Assembly: GCF_018371055.1 (NCBI RefSeq)
Contig: NZ_JAGYZD010000020.1
Location: 1 to 15,048 of the forward strand
Length of the DNA: 15,048 nucleotides
Origin: Finegoldia magna
GTDB lineage: Bacteria > Bacillota > Clostridia > Tissierellales > Peptoniphilaceae
Direction of reading: 5' to 3'
Made by a program: the position numbers and the translations under genes. This document shows, one piece after another, positions 14,056 through 15,048 of this stretch (positions within the stretch are counted from its first letter, which is position 1; each line of letters begins with the position of its first letter). The notes beneath the pieces are model-generated. The model had not been told where the DNA came from, did not search any database, and saw nothing but the letters and a program-made list of their open reading frames with translations.

Positions 14056-14791
14056 TTAATTTCAAAAATTTCTTTTCATTCTGTTGATCATTGGTAATCC
14101 ATTTTCCATCATAAAACAACGCATAAGTAGTGCATGGAGTGGGAGCTTGTTGTGCTTGTTGTTTGGTATGAATGTGAACTGTTTTGAAGGAAATGTTGTT
14201 TTCTTGTGCGATTTTTTCTAGAATAGGAACGTATTTTGCATTGAATGGGCATTGATTGGTATAATACAAGACAAATCCTTTTTCTTCTATGTGTGGATTT
14301 TTGGCTTGTGTTTTGAATTTCGGGATCGAATTATTTTCATCAAATGGCAAATACATTAGATTTATTCCACAATCAGACTCATCGGCTACACGAAATCCTT
14401 TTTTTGACAAATATTTTGGATCAGATAGGAATGGCTTTTTCTTTTTAGAAGAAAGTATACACAGACCAATTTTACCTTGTGATTTTGCATCTTGGATACA
14501 TTGATTGAGCAAATCATTTGAATATCCGTGGCCTTTTAATGCTCCTGAAACCCAAAAACAATCAATATACATATACTCATCGGCTTCAATTGGAATCCAC
14601 GCATCTTCAGCTGGTATGTATTCAATGAAACATTTACCCCTTTTTTCCGATTTGATGAATACAAGACCATCGTCAAAGCAGCTTTTCATCCATTCTTTTT
14701 TCGAACAAACTTGGATATCATTGTTGTTTGATAATGCACAACATATATGTTCAGTTTCTATATTGTCTTTTGTTACGCGTATATATTCCAT
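14039..14791 (-). CDS. YoaP-like GNAT acetyltransferase with thioredoxin-like C-terminus
   Basis: A 250-residue two-domain cytosolic protein. Residues 1-150 form a GNAT acetyltransferase fold with the acetyl-CoA loop LKGHGYSNDLL (85-95) and the KGFRVADE strand near 131-138. Residues 170-250 are a YoaP-type domain of thioredoxin-like character: GFVLYYTNQCPFNAKY with Cys181, a conserved Pro-Cys (219-220) and TYALFYDGKWIT. The arrangement matches YoaP of Bacillus. The acetylated substrate is unknown. The ATG is supported by GGGGTGA upstream, and a TATAAT lies at 14816-14821 (minus). No clear terminator follows. Confidence 0.85.
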   Translation of the reverse strand: MEYIRVTKDNIETEHICCALSNNNDIQVCSKKEWMKSCFDDGLVFIKSEKRGKCFIEYIPAEDAWIPIEADEYMYIDCFWVSGALKGHGYSNDLLNQCIQDAKSQGKIGLCILSSKKKKPFLSDPKYLSKKGFRVADESDCGINLMYLPFDENNSIPKFKTQAKNPHIEEKGFVLYYTNQCPFNAKYVPILEKIAQENNISFKTVHIHTKQQAQQAPTPCTTYALFYDGKWITNDQQNEKKFLKLIEEVR

Positions 14792-14815
14792 GAATTTTCA
14801 CCCCATTTTTATTTT

Positions 14816-14821
14816 ATTATA
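14816..14821 (-). promoter_or_regulatory. -10 element of the YoaP-like gene
   Basis: A perfect TATAAT on the minus strand, 24 bp before the ATG. No clear -35 is seen at 16-18 bp. Confidence 0.4.
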
Positions 14822-15018
14822 TACTATTTTAAAGGTTATATGCTCTTTGTTGTGTATGTATAATTTATCGCTTTAGTTATTCTCTTAATTTCTGTAAATG
14901 AAAATATTGCAAATTTGTTCAAATTATTGTATCATACAGTATACTCAAAATTTAAGACCAGCTATCAAATGTCAAGAGAAAATAAAAAATAATTTATCTT
15001 GAAATTTATGGCACGTTA

Positions 15019-15041
15019 AATAAGCCTAAAAATTAGGCTTA
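15019..15041 (-). terminator. Hairpin at the window edge, probable terminator
   Basis: A perfect 9-bp stem (15021-15029 with 15033-15041) with a 3-nt loop. On the minus strand it is followed only by TTTAA, so it may end a minus-strand gene beyond the window. The stretch 14822-15018 is AT-rich and shows no gene. Confidence 0.45.
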
Positions 15042-15048
15042 GAAAAAT

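Noticed and set aside
14880..14980. TTGACA on the minus strand near 14970 as a promoter
   Set aside because: The nearest -10-like TATACT is about 26 bp away, too far, and no gene start fits it.

Overview
The window looks like chromosome from a low-G+C, anaerobic Gram-positive bacterium of the Firmicutes/Tissierellia type, most likely an anaerobic coccus close to Finegoldia. The genus is inferred from general gene content, AT-rich codon use and strong AGGAGG-type ribosome sites; it was not tested by any search. No rRNA, tRNA or CRISPR array is visible. Most genes are on the minus strand.

Layout. 1-1390: a nicotinamidase-like hydrolase followed by a membrane-anchored NERD-domain protein. The NERD gene is bracketed by two near-identical 41-bp copies of the hydrolase gene's 3' end, so it looks like an inserted cargo gene. 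1386-2225: two minus-strand genes of unknown function. 2307-2880: a DinJ/RelB-type antitoxin and YoeB-type toxin pair. 2936-5117: a cysteine desulfurase overlapping mnmA, together making the 2-thiouridine of tRNA wobble position 34. 5241-6119: a CPBP-family membrane protease. 6191-7142: a YitT-family membrane protein behind a strong promoter and a structured leader of about 260 nt.

7144-8404 is an accessory patch. It holds a group II intron of the IIC type that has lost its reverse-transcriptase ORF and sits directly behind a terminator hairpin. Next to it is a likely orphan immunity gene and a frameshifted piece of what looks like a polymorphic-toxin tip, all placed downstream of the rubrerythrin terminator.

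8453-10390: rubrerythrin (peroxide defence), a very small G5-domain protein and a YdjY-domain lipoprotein. 10396-13882: a polytopic membrane protein, then a five-gene operon (prepilin peptidase plus four pilin-like proteins in the order of GspH, I, J, K minor pseudopilins) without an assembly ATPase or platform protein here. 14039-14791: a YoaP-like acetyltransferase with a thioredoxin-like C-terminal part. The last 257 bases hold only this gene's upstream region and a hairpin at the edge.

The most interesting points are the cargo-like NERD insertion, the degenerate IIC intron with a small well-initiated ORF in place of its maturase, the unassigned yitT leader, the toxin/immunity remnant and the stand-alone pseudopilin set.
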